A model generated the notes under the pieces. That model was not told the DNA's origin. It searched no databases and worked only from the letters and a program-made list of their open reading frames with translations. A stretch of DNA of 64,000 bases from Erythrocercus mccallii (Eukaryota > Chordata > Aves > Passeriformes > Dicruridae), in contig VZRG01000350.1 in assembly GCA_013397435.1 (NCBI GenBank), forward strand, positions 146,929 through 210,928. Direction: 5' to 3'. Of the stretch, positions 24,636 through 34,707 are shown piece by piece. Numbering within the stretch: the stretch's first letter is position 1; each line of letters opens with the position of its first letter. The translations under genes and the position numbers were made by a program.

Positions 24636-24690
24636 GTGCCAGTAATCTTAGAGGTCTTTTCCAACAGTAACAATTCTATGATTTTATGTA
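24636..24690 (+). mobile_element. CR1 3' tip after gap
   Basis: AATCTTAGAGGTCTTTTCCAA to TCTATGATTTT. It repeats the block seen just before the gap, so it is either a second CR1 or a misjoined end of the same one. Confidence 0.75.
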
Positions 24691-24967
24691 TGTTATAAAC
24701 ACCATTTTAATACAACCTTCACCTCCTCATCTCCACTTAAACTCGAGCTTTGGGTAGAGATCTCATGTTCAGTAAACCTCCTGCACAACCACTGATGGAA
24801 ACCTGGGGGTACCCTGGTGAGATTGTGTCACAAAACTTGGGGAGGGAGTTGAAGGATTTTGGAGAACAGCAGTGGATGGGAAGGAGGGATCTGCCTGTGT
24901 GCACTGTGGAGGCCATAAAATTCCAAATCTTAGGGTTTCCCCCTCGATCACAAACTCCCCAAATATT

Positions 24968-25072
24968 CTTCTGAGCAGCCTGGTCTAGAAGAAGGTGCCC
25001 CTGCCCATGGCAGGGAATGGGATTATCTTTTATGTCCATTCCAACCGAAATCCTAGGATTCTAGGGTTGTAT
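24968..25072 (+). mobile_element. CR1 fragment (3' tip)
   Basis: CTGAGCAGCCTGGTCTAGAAG to a GATTCTAGGGTTG end. Confidence 0.8.
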
Positions 25073-25299
25073 GATCCCTTCAGAGAGCCTTCCTGGCTCC
25101 GAGCAAAGCAGCACTGCAGGGACTCTCTCCCCCTCCCTGATTCATCCCTAAAAGAGGAGAAAACCTGGCTCTAACCCCCCACAGAAGTAGGCACCACATT
25201 TGGGGAGCCATGCCCACAGCATCCCTATTTTAGCAATGCCTTGGGGGTGCTGCCGTGGCTCATTTTCACCCCCCTGGAAAGCTCACCCGGCATCTGCCT

Positions 25300-25960
25300 C
25301 CCTTCCCTGTTCGCAGGCAGGTGGAAGAAAGGCAGGAGCGTGCGGCAGATCCCCCTGCACACACACACACACACACACACACAGGCTACTCATCCCTTTT
25401 GTCTGCCCCTCTCCCTGCTCCCACTCCCCCGCTCTCCCCCGCGCTCCCGCCCACCCCGGTGTCTCATCCCAGGATGGCTCATGGCTCTCCAGGTACCTGC
25501 AGGGATGGATGCTCTACCCTCGGCTTTCTCCTCAAGGAACCCATTAACGCGGAGCTGCTGCTGCTTTGCCTTGCCCTCCCCTCCCTCCCTCTCCGGCTGC
25601 TGGAAAACAGAAAACGGGGGGAAGCGAGGTGGGAAATCCAGGATAGCGCATCCTCCCCCGCAGCGGGGGCTGCGGCTCCTCCAGGGAAGGTCAGCGCCGA
25701 GCTCCCGCTCTGCGTGAGAGGGGAGAGAGGGCAGCGATGAGCACGGGGAAATGTTGGCAGGGCCGGACAAAGGACCCTGCATCCCTCCCCCGAATCCTTC
25801 CCTTTCTCTGTTCTGGCATTCCTGCGGGGATACACGGAGAGCTCGATGCCACAGTGCTGGGAGCGAGCTGCCACCGCCTCCCCAGCATCAGGAGCCCAGC
25901 CACAGGGAAGTGCTGCCCGTCCCATCCCGAGTGCCCTACAGCGGGATCATCCCGGCCCAC
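25300..25960. promoter_or_regulatory. CpG-rich patch, possible CpG island
   Basis: This patch is clearly richer in GC and CpG than the flanks (for example CCCGCGCTCCCGCC-like runs near 25436-25450 and GCAGCGGGGGCTGCGGC near 25662). No convincing coding exon was found. It could be a promoter for an unannotated or non-coding transcript, or simply GC-rich sequence. Confidence 0.4.
25358..25383 (+). repeat. (CA)13 microsatellite
   Basis: Uninterrupted CA dinucleotides, placed at the edge of a CpG-rich patch. Confidence 0.95.
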
Positions 25961-26370
25961 GTCATGCCTGAGGAGCACGAACAAAAAATTCTGCAATCCT
26001 TAGGGATCTTTCACTAAAATCAAGCACAAGTAACTCTGGCTGTCACTGTAGTGTTAGATTTTTCTGTTTTCCTTTTTTTTTCTTTTTATTCCCCTCTTTT
26101 TTTCTCTCTCTTTTTTTCTTTCTCCCTCCTTGTTTTCTTTATTATTGCCTCCCCTTTTGGTCTTGCTAAGATATAACAGATCTATGGGGACACAATTTTC
26201 CATCATCAGCACCTTTTTTTTTCCAGATATGACCAGCCCTCTTGAAAGATAACCTGAAGAGAAGGGAGATGGAATAAATTCCCGTGATCCTGTGGTGGCA
26301 ATGAACCCTGTGATCCTATGTCAAGATCACCTCTGTCCCAGATTTATGCCTCTAATACTGTGGATATCCT

Positions 26371-26513
26371 ACTCCTGGAAGTGTTCAAGGCCAGGCTGGA
26401 TGGGGCTTGGAGCAGCCAGGATTAGTGGAAGGTGCCCATGGAAAAGGTTGGAATAAGATGCCCTTCAAAGGTCCCTTCCAACCACAATTTTTCTACTATT
26501 TTATGACCTCCAG
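26371..26513 (+). mobile_element. CR1 fragment (3' end)
   Basis: CCTGGAAGTGTTCAAGGCC to CTACTATTTTATGA. Confidence 0.85.
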
Positions 26514-28354
26514 CCTGAGACCACCAAGGAGTTATGTTCAGTGTTGGGGAAGTGATGTACTGAGGACTTGTGAGTGGTTTTTGGAGCAAGGAACTCCTGA
26601 AAATCTTTCCACAGCAACTCACTCCCCAGCTCCTCCTACCCCTGTTTTAATAAGGCTTTTAATGACGTTTGGGGCCTCCTAGATCTGGAAGGAAGAAATT
26701 AGCGCAGTCTGCTGCTTGTTTCTCACGTTCTTCTATTTCCCTCAAGCTTCCCTGCTGGCCCTAATTATCCATCTCCCATTTACAGCTACTTAAATAAAGG
26801 AAATGAGAACGCTGGTAGAATTGGGCTGGGATGAGGATGTGCTGAATGAGGCTCCCTTTATTCCAGAAGTGACCTCACATCACCCCTGCTGTTCTTAGCA
26901 ATGAAGGAGCCCCTTTGCCATGTGAGGCAGCTGCTCTGCTGTTTTCTTGGGACAAGGGGACACAATTTCTGCACTGACTCCAGCTGTGGCTCCCTGTGGA
27001 TGGGTGAGACTAGCAAGGATGCTTGGAGGAAATCCTTTGTTAACAGCGATGCTTGGTGGGGACAAAAACAAGGGAAACAGCAAATATGGAAAGGTGGGAA
27101 TAAAAGGTAAATTGAGTCACAACTTGGTGGTTGAAGTGCTGAAAAGAGGAGAGCAGTAGCCTAGTTTGTGTCTTCACAGTGGTGATGGCTGTGAGAGCAG
27201 AGAGCTGAGAACTGACAGAGCTCTGAGGACACGGATTGGGCTGGGAACAGCAGCCTCGTGTCCTGCTGTGATCATGGAAAGGCTCCGTGTCCCCTTAGTG
27301 TCCCTTGGAATGCCCCAATGGAGCCCAATGCAAAGAGACAGACACACATCCCTACTCAGGGATAGGTAGAAAACATGCCCACAAAATGAGTTATAATAAA
27401 GCACGGAGGTTTCCCCTTCACTTTTAGGAATATCCCAGCTCTGAGGACACTTGGGTTGAAACCCTTGTGCCAAATTAGGCAGAATGTGGCTTTAAACTTG
27501 TCTGAGGTGTTGTCCAAAGACACCTCCCTGGCCAAATCCTGGACAGGTGTGGAAATGCTTTGAATTTCAGCCCAAATGAGGGAAAATAAAGCATTTAGAG
27601 GGTGAAGGCTTAGGTGTTCCTGAACAGAGAAAAACCATCCATTCATTCAGCAAGGCAGTAACTGATCAGTCGTTCAGGCAGGGAGGAATACCTTGGAGGA
27701 CACCATGTGCAAAGCCTTCCATGAGCATTCCTTAGCTTCCTCAGGCATATTCCCCCATGGAAACAGAGGTGTTGCCACTCACAGGAGAGGTAGGACTCTG
27801 TAATTTGATGTGGAAGAGGGGCTGAGGTGGATTCTCCATGGAATTGGCTCTGGCTGCTCACCACCCTAAGGCAGGAATTTCTCTTGTGGCCACAGGACAA
27901 TCCCATTTTTCCATCCTCCCCATAGCCCATAGCATGCAGTCTGAAGATGGAAATCTTCCCATAAGCCAGTCTGACTTCACTGATGGAAAATGAGGGTCCC
28001 ACCACCCCTAAAGTCCTTCCCATGTGCTCTAGTCCAGGAGGAAAAAATCCATGTAGGTGCTGAGAAAAGTGAAAGAGAGGCTTAACATGGATTCCTCCAT
28101 GGGAACAGCAGGATGAGCAGAAGCAGGAAAGGTCTGGAGCAGCCTGAGCCCCTCACTCCTCATCATCTGAGTAGCTGCTACAGCCAAAAACCTGTAGCAG
28201 CACAGCTTCCCTTGGTCACCATGAGAATCCTCATCAAGGGCAGGGTTTGATGCCCCCAGCAAGGACCATGCCTCATTTTCCCTGTGTGGCTGTGACATCC
28301 CAGTGCTCCACCACCACCACCACCACTCCTCTCACACGGCCTTGGGCGTGTCAG
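26514..28354. other. Intergenic, nothing recognised
   Basis: A (CCA)n run at 28308-28326 lies just before the LTR. No gene was recognised. Confidence 0.55.
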
Positions 28355-28802
28355 TGATGCCTTAAGTTTCATGTTTTTCAGATTTTGTGCTGCCTAGGGG
28401 TGTGGATCTGAGCCTCATATTAAGTGCTAGTAAGCTCTCTTCACAGAGTAGGGAGATAAATCCTTTTCCTGCTGAAGACGAAGGACAACAAGTACAAGTT
28501 TCAGGCCCAAAAGAATAAACAATGGTGGACTGAAAAGAGAAAACAAGAAGGATGAGACCCCACAACCTGAAGCTGTAATTGGACAATTAAACCCCAATAT
28601 ACAAATGGACCAAACTTATAGAAGTGTAAGACCTCAATGGACTGGTTGTACATTTTGTGACCATTGTGGGTCCATCTTGGGTTTAGCCCTGGTCAGGCTC
28701 TTGTACTGCCCAAGGTGTACCTTAAAGGGCTTTTAATAAATATCTCCTTTATTCTCTAGCTCTGTCCAGTCTCCGTTTCAGGTCAGCCTTTCCAAGGCAT
28801 CA
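28355..28802 (+). mobile_element. Solo LTR, endogenous retrovirus (family A, copy 2)
   Basis: A 448-bp element bounded by TGATGCCTT and AAGGCATCA, flanked by the same tetranucleotide TCAG on both sides. AATAAA occurs near 28736, followed by CTTTATTCTCTAG, which fits the R/U5 region. It is inverted relative to copy 1, 11 kb away. A 4-bp duplication is usual for gammaretrovirus-like (ERV1) elements, so that class is inferred. Confidence 0.8.
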
Positions 28803-29027
28803 TCAGTGTGAAACCCAGATTGAAATGGGATGCAGAAAGGAGCAGATTGGCTCCATGGGCCACAAATGATCCGTAGAACTCCGTGGGAGCATCATCCTGG
28901 CAGATGATGAGGAGCAGAGCTCTCCTGGCCTTTGCTGCCAGCAAAGGTCTGCTCTTCACAGCCACCCCACTGCTCTCTCTTTTTTTAGCAGACCTGTGAT
29001 TTGCAATGTTTGCTGCTGAGGAGGAGT

Positions 29028-29052
29028 AAAAAAAAAAAAAAAAAAAAAAAAA
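29028..29052 (+). repeat. Poly(A) run of 25
   Basis: Pure A25. The upstream sequence shows no processed-pseudogene body. Confidence 0.85.
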
Positions 29053-29319
29053 GGCATTAAAATCAGAAACTTTTACTAGAACACTTAGAGGGACACCCTG
29101 AAGGTGTGGGCAGGTGGGTGAGGAGTCAAGTGTGAGGCCCAAAGTGGGCCAAACTCAGCTGTAAAACGTGGCAGAAGAAATGTCACAAACCAGTTGTGAA
29201 CCAGGCCCTTTGACATGGTGACAAATGTGTTTTTCCAGCTTGTCAGGGCTGTGCAGGAGAGGAAAATGAAGTTCATCTGGAGCTGTCTTTCTATTTGTGT
29301 TGACCTCGTGAGGGTCATA

Positions 29320-30010
29320 ACAACCAGCTCCAGAGTGTGAAAAATGCTGAAACCTCCTTTGACTTCCTCGCTTTAGCCTCAGGCAAGCTTGAAGAGGCAA
29401 AAAGCAGCACAAGGAGAGACTCATTAACATTTCCTCTGCCCAACAAGGAAACCAAAATAACAAACATCTCATTAAATAAGGAGAGAGGAGAATTACAAAA
29501 CGCAGGAGATATTTTTAGTCGGAAAATAAAACACTTTATCTTCCCCTCAAAGCAGGGCTTTCCAGCTGAAAAGGAATATGGAGAGAATTCTGCACCAGAA
29601 GGAGTGCCACTAATAACAGTCATCTTTATGGGGTTAATATCGATAGTGGGATGCCCTCAGATTCTCAATTGCTTCCACAATCTCCCAGTAATTGACGTGT
29701 GGGCCCCAGGCCTGGGGGACGATGGGTGGCCAGGAACAAAAGAGCCACTGACGTGTGAGCCGTGTTTTGAATGCAAAACTCTGTGTTGTGAGTGCCAGCT
29801 CCAGTGCAATAAAGTGTTCCAGGGCTGGAGATGGATGAATAGAGACGTATGGTGCAAATTAAACGTGTCATTCTTTCCCTCTTTCGTTCCTTGCGAGTTT
29901 AAAAGCCCAACACCTTGGTTTCTTCTTATTTTATTTCCTTCCAAGGGTTTTGCTACCAAACAATTGACTGGGCAGCTTTGTCTGGTGAGCTGTAGGAGAA
30001 TCAATAGGGA
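29320..30010. promoter_or_regulatory. Repeat-poor candidate enhancer upstream of ARC
   Basis: No CR1, LTR or low-complexity sequence is visible here, unlike the flanks, and an unusually long frame stays open (29337-30014, +) without protein-like character. Two exact TGACGTGTG motifs (CRE-half-site/E-box-like) lie at 29693 and 29749. The block is about 4.5 kb upstream of the inferred ARC start. Mammalian ARC has a distal synaptic-activity-responsive element (SARE) about 7 kb upstream that uses CREB, MEF2 and SRF sites. A SARE equivalent here is inference only. Confidence 0.35.
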
Positions 30011-33000
30011 TTAAAAGGATGTGGAGGCAAATGGGGGTGGAAATGTGGTTTCTTATTTTCTTGTTTTTTCTTCTAGAAAGAGGAAGTAATTATGGAAAGG
30101 AAAGGGAAAATTCTAGCACAGGGAATATAGGATAATGCAGAAAATCCCTTGTTCACCACTAGAAGATATTAGTTCCTGCAAGAATATGGGATGAATTGCC
30201 CACATGGCTTCAGGCTTCCAATTTTAAGTGTTTCAAAGAGTCCTGGGTGAAAGACAGGCTCCTCCAGACAGCGATTCCAAGGAGGAACACAATGAACATC
30301 TCAGTGCACAACTGGGGAGGGACTCTGGCAGCACAGGAGGGCACTTCAGCATCAGCCAGAGCTCTTCAGAGCATGTGCAGCACAAAATCAGCTGCACCAG
30401 AAACTTCCCCAAGTTTCCCTCGGGATCTCCCCCTTCTCACTCGCCCACCAGGTTCATCTGGCTCACAGCTCGGGCTGCTCCCCAAGGAGTGACATCCCTT
30501 GCCATAAGGTGCCTCTGAGCAGAACACACATCCAGATGAGGTGGCAAAGGCCTGTCAACCCAAAAAAACCCCTCAAACCGAACACATTTGCTCTAAGGCG
30601 AGGTGCAGTGAGAGCCCACAGCCTGAAGTGATGCCAAGGAGTGAGTGCCACCAGCCTCTGGGTGCATCCTGTCCTCAGCAAACAGCGACAGCACCGGGGA
30701 AGGTGCCAGTGACTCAGTGTCCCTTTATTCTGGTCCCACTCCCTCCGGGGAAGTCTCAGTTGCTGCTCACTGCCACACACACTCCTTTTGCTGCCTTTAG
30801 TTGGTCTGTTGGCTTTTCCCTTCCTCTCTCCTCATTTTTTTTTTGGCTCAGATCCTAACCTCCGGTGCTTTAAAACTCTCCAGGAAGCTCTAGGGAGACA
30901 ACCCACGTTGACACCATCCTTGCTGAGCTATGAGATGTGGCTTTTTGCTATTTTCTCTCCTTCCCTTGCTTCAGATGAGCTCTTTTGGAGCCAACTGCTT
31001 GCCCTCATCCTCATTTCCCACTTTCTTTTCTGCTCTTCTTGCCCCTCTCTTATCTTGGACATCCTGTGGCCACCCAGAGGACTTCTGCCTCCTCCCCATT
31101 CTGTCCCAATCCATGGATCCTGTCCTTTTGTCCCCGTCTGCCTCTCTGTGCCTGGAATCTGCCTGTCTGCCTCAAATTGCCTCTCTCCATCACCTCGTTC
31201 CACATCTCCCTCCTCCCTTGGCTTCCGGCTCCCCTCTCTCCTCCTCCTCTTCCCACGCACCTTGCTTTAATTAGAAATACAAAGAAAATGCTTATCACAC
31301 ATGTCTTAATCAGCAACTCATTCCCCAGCAGGTCCAGAAGGAAAACCCCCATTCGTCCTCGTTTCTCCCACTTCCCCCACCACCTCCACAGAATTAGGAG
31401 GAGAGTGATTAGGGGGAGAGCTCTGTGAAAGGAGGCTGAATGAGATTAACCTAGAGACCTGGAAAAGCTGGAGGGAAGAGCCAAGAGAAACGTGGCGATG
31501 CTCAGCAAGGGCTAATTCTGGGATTTCTGGGGATAAAAGAGTCCCTGGCAGCAATCGACTGGGAGAACTGGACCTGGGAATGTTCAGCAGGCTGAGGATG
31601 ATACAGCAGCGTGTCCTGGCAGCAAAAAAAAAAATAAATCCTGGATCGTGGGAGCATAAACACAGCCAGGAGAAGATGGAAGTGATTATCCCTCTCCAGT
31701 CAGAGCATGTTAGATGATATTTAGCTGCTGCAATCGGGTTTGAGCCTCTTGATACAAGACACTGATCACGGGGAATGAGTTCAGGCCATTGGGATGTCCA
31801 GAGCTGGTGCCTGGTGCGGGATTAGACACTGGAGAAGTGATGGATTTGGGGGACCTAACAGCAGTCTCCTGTACCTGTGGGGAGGTTATCAAGGAGATAG
31901 AATCAGGATCTTCCAGTGGCTGGTGAGAGGACAAGAGGCATCAGGTCCAAATTCCAACAAGACACTCTGTTTGGGTACAAGGAAAAAAGTTTTCCCTCTG
32001 TGCAAAAGCCATCCCTGGGGTTTTCAGTACCTGAAATTATCTCAGCTGACCCAGCAGCTGACTCAGCTTGGAGTAGGAGGTTGAGCTAGAAACCTCCTTA
32101 GTCCCTTTCATCCTTAATAATCCTGAGATCCTGCGACAAGAGCCGAGTGTCAAATGAGGCCGTTCAGATCCAGGATTCCTCCCCAGCTGAAAAGTAAAGG
32201 AGGAGCAAAGAGAGGCAGCAGGGCCTGGAAAGGGACTCATTTATTGAATCGGGTTTAGGAGCCATTTCATCCCAGACTCTGGCATTTGAAGGGACAAGGA
32301 GAGGCTGAAAGCAGGTCATCTTGCAGAGTTAATGCCACTTTATATTGTTCCCATCCCATGGGTCATTTCTGGGGTTCCTGGGTGAAAAGCTCTCCGGGGA
32401 ATATTTTTGCAACCTTTGTTATGTCTGGATTGGTGCAGAGTCTCTCCCAATCCATGTTATCTCTTCCTGGCAGAGCAAGTTTGAGTCAGAGTCTGGGGTG
32501 CTGAGACCGCAGCATAAAAGGCTCCAGATCTGTCCCGACCCCTCAGGTGATTGATGTTTGACTTCTGAACACAAACACAGCTGCTCCAAAATCTTGTGTT
32601 TAGGCCAACTGACTGAAACTGGATGAGTAAGCAAGGCAGAGGGCAGTTGTGGGAAGAAGTGGCACTGGGAGGGGCTGCTGGATTAGGAATTCTGTGTTAC
32701 ATCCTCAGGGTTTTGACCCCTTCCCCACTCACTGTCTTTCCCTCCCCTCAACCAAACCATGCAGCCCTTCTAGGTCAGCTGCTGCTGCCCTAAATAACCC
32801 TCTTGTTCTCTGAGAACCATCACCTGCTAAGGAACAGACACGGCCCCTCCTGCACCGCATAGATTTGAGGGGAAAAAGGGGAATCCTGACCCCTGCCTCT
32901 CAAATCTGTCAATTTAACCACCACTAGTTTGTGATTCTACTTTAACCAAATACCTGGGCTCACCGGGATCTCCTTCCAGTGGGACTTCCCTGAAAGACTC

Positions 33001-33270
33001 GCTGCCTCCTCCTCTTTTAGCTCTTCTGGGGTGGCTGAATTCCCACCAGGAAACACCCAGCCAGGAGCTTTGGGAGTGAGGACCCATCCTAAGCCTCCCT
33101 GGCACACTGCCCACCACCCCGAGCACAGGCAGGGCACCCCCACACCCCCCCACCCCGCTGCCAACAGGCTCAACCCCCCTTTTTAGATTATCCTGATGAA
33201 TCAGCATCCACTGCCTCCGGCCAGTGGCACTGGGAAGGGATTGGAAGGCCCAGATGTCCTCAGTACATCT
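30011..33270. other. Intergenic upstream of ARC
   Basis: No repeats were recognised. A long pyrimidine-rich stretch (about 30780-31260) keeps several frames open by composition alone. No exon signal was identified. Confidence 0.5.
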
Positions 33271-33346
33271 CTGAGGGTGTTCCGGCAGGGAAACTCTCTC
33301 GGATTAGGGAATCCTTTATCTCTGGTTTATGTAAGACCCGGAGACT

Positions 33347-33356
33347 CCTTTTATGG
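33347..33356 (+). promoter_or_regulatory. Perfect CArG box / serum response element upstream of ARC
   Basis: The sequence CCTTTTATGG matches CC(A/T)6GG exactly. An ETS-type core (TTTCC on this strand) follows about ten bases downstream, which fits an SRF plus ternary-complex-factor site. It lies about 0.84 kb upstream of the inferred ARC start, in a repeat-free stretch (about 33.27-33.50 kb). Mammalian ARC has an upstream SRE that drives activity-dependent transcription (about 1.4 kb upstream in published work), so this is a good positional candidate. Binding is not shown by sequence alone. Confidence 0.55.
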
Positions 33357-33773
33357 TTGGCTTTTCCTGCCTTGTCAAGAGCAAAGAACAAATGTAGCTT
33401 CATCTGCGCTGGTGGGTTGGCTCGCTGATTAAGCATCTGATTCAAAGCTAAGTACAGAACAGGCTTTTGATGGGCGGATTTAATTCGGTGTAAGAACCAG
33501 GATGTCGTCCCCCCTCCCTCACCCAATATTCCCAAGATAGTGGTTGGTCCGTTGCAATTAAACCGCGGGATTGACTCCCATCTACCAAAGCCTGAGAAAG
33601 TCCAGAGCGCTCCAAATTGTGCTGAAGTGGCTCCTTTGAGTGTTTCCCCCTCTGCTTCCCCCCTCCTTTTTGCTTTTCCTTTCTCTTCTCTCCCTTTTTT
33701 TTTTTTTTTTCCTTTTTCCCCGCTGCTGATTTACCACCATTCCCAGGCGTTTCCATGAGCAGTGAGCTCACCC

Positions 33774-33793
33774 TGTGTGTGTGTGTGTGTGTG
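33774..33793 (+). repeat. (TG)10 microsatellite
   Basis: Uninterrupted TG run followed by CACACGC, about 0.4 kb upstream of the ARC promoter. It could form Z-DNA. Confidence 0.9.
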
Positions 33794-34097
33794 CACACGC
33801 AGGGGGTGTGCGGAGGGTCCCTGTCACACCGCATTCCTCCTCATCCCGCCCTCCCCGAGCCCTGCCAGGGGACGCATGCTAATGATGACCTTGCTGAGTA
33901 AAGAGTTGTGGAAGGAATAAGTGTTTTTCCTGCGCTCCGAGAGGCGGAAGGTGCGATTACTCATCCATCTCTCCCAACTGTCTCCAGCACCTTTCAAGCG
34001 CTTCTCGCGTCGAGTCTGGGGGCGTGAGCGAGGGGGTGGCAAGCGAGGGGAGGCTGCCAAAATCTGGGTTGCCACAGACACCGGCCTCGCTTCTCCT

Positions 34098-34195
34098 CCA
34101 ATGATCGCTGCGCTGAGAGTGCGAGAGGAGGCTGGGCACCACCCACATGTTGAGCTGCGTGCAGTATAAGTAGATGGAGGAGCCTGGACTAGTGG
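34098..34195 (+). promoter_or_regulatory. ARC: ARC core promoter (CCAAT and TATA-like boxes)
   Basis: A TATA-like TATAAGTA lies at 34165-34172 and a CCAAT at 34098-34102, about 65 bases upstream. Transcription would start near 34195, giving a 5' UTR of about 510 bases if unspliced. The surrounding 33.8-34.5 kb is GC- and CpG-richer than the flanks. Rodent and human ARC also use a TATA promoter. The start site is inferred from spacing only. Confidence 0.65.
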
Positions 34196-34707
34196 CAGTT
34201 CAGACAGGGAGGAGAAGCAGCTCTTCGCATCTCCAGTGAAAGCGGGTTTTGATTCACCAAGTTTGCCCGAGGAGAAATCACCCGGATTTTTTTTTTTTTT
34301 TTGCTGCAGCTTCCAGCTTCTTTGTGCATCTCTGTGTGATTTTTCTCCGGCGGGGACTTTGCGGCGTTCCAGATTCCCGGCGGGATTGGACGTCTTATCC
34401 AACTCCTCTCCTTGTTCCTGGAGGATCCTGGTTCTCTCTGGGACGCCCCCTGAGCACGTGAGACCGGCGCTTCCAGCTGGGAAGAAATTTGCCTACAACT
34501 CTCTCTGGGATCCACGTGGACCGACCAGCTCGCTCTGCGGTGATATCTGATTGGGTTGTGTTTGTGTCCAAAAGTCCTTGGAGGGGGGTTTAGAAGTCTC
34601 TGTGTGTCTTTCAGGAAGTGTTGTGGTGGGAGTTTTTGGGACCCAGCTTTAGTGCCAGGGCTCATAACCCAGTTCTTTCCGTGTTTGCCACTCGCACGGT
34701 CGGAGCC
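34195..34707 (+). other. ARC: Inferred ARC 5' untranslated region
   Basis: This is the region between the inferred start site and the ATG. It contains an uninterrupted run of 16 T (34287-34302), two CACGTG E-boxes (34455-34460 and 34513-34518, the second inside the palindrome TCCACGTGGA), and an acceptor-like TGTGTCTTTCAG ending at 34614. It is longer than the roughly 200-base mammalian ARC leader. A 5' UTR intron ending at 34614 is possible, but no strong matching donor is evident. Confidence 0.5.

Noticed and set aside
23883..24698. Long frames spanning the second gap
   Set aside because: The length comes from the 575 N.
29337..30014. 226-codon open frame as a gene
   Set aside because: Residue composition is not protein-like and no family is recognisable. 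The - strand is also open over much of it. More likely a non-coding block low in stops.
30788..31270. 160-codon frame rich in Leu, Pro and Ser
   Set aside because: The frame is open because the DNA is pyrimidine-rich. All three + frames and the - strand are also long here, which indicates composition rather than coding.
34618..34707. N-terminal extension of ARC by 30 codons
   Set aside because: The upstream in-frame start is GTG, not ATG, and the resulting residues do not resemble ARC. The MQLDN start at 34708 matches known ARC proteins.
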